Source: Clostridia bacterium (GTDB taxonomy: Bacteria > Bacillota > Clostridia > Oscillospirales > Acutalibacteraceae). Taken from it: DNA of 6,972 nucleotides. Made by a program: the position numbers and the translations under genes. The DNA is taken from NCBI GenBank assembly GCA_017502965.1, contig JAFVTZ010000069.1:1-6972 (forward strand). The letters run 5' to 3'. A model generated the notes under the pieces. That model was not told where the DNA came from. It saw nothing but the letters and a program-made list of their open reading frames with translations, and made no database searches. Position 1 is the first letter of the stretch. Each line of letters starts with the position of its first letter. Positions 6,472 through 6,972 of the stretch are shown here, piece after piece.

Positions 6472-6972
6472 ATGAGCAATAATGTACGTCCCGATTCTAT
6501 GGTTCGTATAACCACAAAAGAGCTGGCTGATGCTTTTATCAAAGAGCAGATTGCAGAAGTCCGCGCTCAGGTTGGCGACAAAAAGGTTCTGTTAGCACTT
6601 TCAGGCGGTATTGATTCATCTGTAGTTGCCGCTCTGCTTATCAAGGCTATCGGCAAACAACTCGTTTGTGTTCATGTTAACCACGGTCTTATGCGCAAAG
6701 GCGAAAGCGAAGCCGTTATCAAGATGTTTGGTGATGAACTCGATGCTAACCTTATTTATGTTGACGCTACCGACCGTTTCTTAAATCTTCTCGCAAATGT
6801 TTCCGACCCCGAGAAAAAGAGAAAGATTATCGGCGCAGAATTTATAAATGTATTTGCAGATGAAGCCCGCAAACTTGAGGGCGTTTCATACCTCGCTCAG
6901 GGCACAATTTACCCCGATATCCTTGAGAGCATCAAGCAGGCAGAGGGCAAACAGGCAGTTAAATCCCACCAC
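6472..6972 (+). CDS. guaA: GMP synthase ATP-pyrophosphatase subunit (5' part, continues past window)
   Basis: GuaA converts XMP to GMP, using ATP and ammonia released from glutamine. The 167 visible residues are the N-type ATP-pyrophosphatase domain: PP-loop [14 protein letters not shown] (SGGIDSS at 44-50), [10 protein letters not shown] (69-78), [13 protein letters not shown] (112-124), [10 protein letters not shown] (141-150) and KSHH at the window edge. Usual GuaA proteins of about 510-520 residues carry a glutaminase domain of about 190 residues first. Here the pyrophosphatase begins almost at once (about 40 residues before the PP-loop), so this looks like the split, GuaAb-type arrangement known from archaea. 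The start is well supported: GGGGGA at 6459-6464, seven bases before ATG. No glutaminase gene is upstream in the window; it could lie downstream or elsewhere. It is probably co-transcribed with the CofE-like gene. Confidence 0.92.
   Translation, partial: MSNNVRPDSMVRITTKELADAFIKEQIAEVRAQVGDKKVLLALSGGIDSSVVAALLIKAIGKQLVCVHVNHGLMRKGESEAVIKMFGDELDANLIYVDATDRFLNLLANVSDPEKKRKIIGAEFINVFADEARKLEGVSYLAQGTIYPDILESIKQAEGKQAVKSHH

Overview
The window looks like chromosomal DNA from a low-to-moderate GC member of the Bacillota, most likely a clostridial anaerobe. The signs are AGGA/GAGG ribosome-binding sites, strong sigma-A type -35/-10 boxes in AT-rich spacers, a typical Firmicutes XRE helix-turn-helix, and a MsmX/UgpC-type sugar transporter ATPase. 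Genus cannot be read from the sequence. All genes are on the plus strand. I see no tRNA, rRNA, CRISPR array, phage gene or insertion sequence.

Layout: (1) 1-748 is the 3' part of a carbohydrate ABC-transporter ATPase, closed by a strong terminator (763-792) and followed by a second stem-loop terminator (861-901). (2) 902-1024 is a regulatory region with one good promoter, a possible second one, and two inverted repeats. (3) 1025-5110 is a compact amino-sugar operon: an XRE DNA-binding domain fused in frame to a complete phosphoglucosamine mutase (GlmM); a stand-alone left-handed beta-helix acetyltransferase resembling the C-terminal domain of archaeal bifunctional sugar-1-phosphate enzymes; and glmS, intact except for one missing base after codon 36. 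(4) 5111-5248 holds a near-consensus promoter and a short leader that can fold in two mutually exclusive ways around the ribosome-binding site. (5) 5249-6457 encodes an F420-0:gamma-glutamyl ligase (CofE-like) family protein of unknown substrate. (6) 6472-6972 is the start of a GMP synthase that has the ATP-pyrophosphatase domain but no N-terminal glutaminase domain; it runs off the window.

How the genes work together: GlmS makes glucosamine-6-phosphate from fructose-6-phosphate and glutamine, GlmM isomerises it to glucosamine-1-phosphate, and the beta-helix protein probably acetylates that to GlcNAc-1-phosphate. The final uridylyltransferase is not in the window. No glmS ribozyme fits anywhere in the operon. 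The most notable point is therefore that the pathway's mutase carries its own DNA-binding domain and sits directly behind a promoter flanked by operator-like repeats. This suggests, but does not prove, an enzyme that doubles as a regulator of its own operon. The CofE-like gene and guaA form a separate, probably co-transcribed unit.
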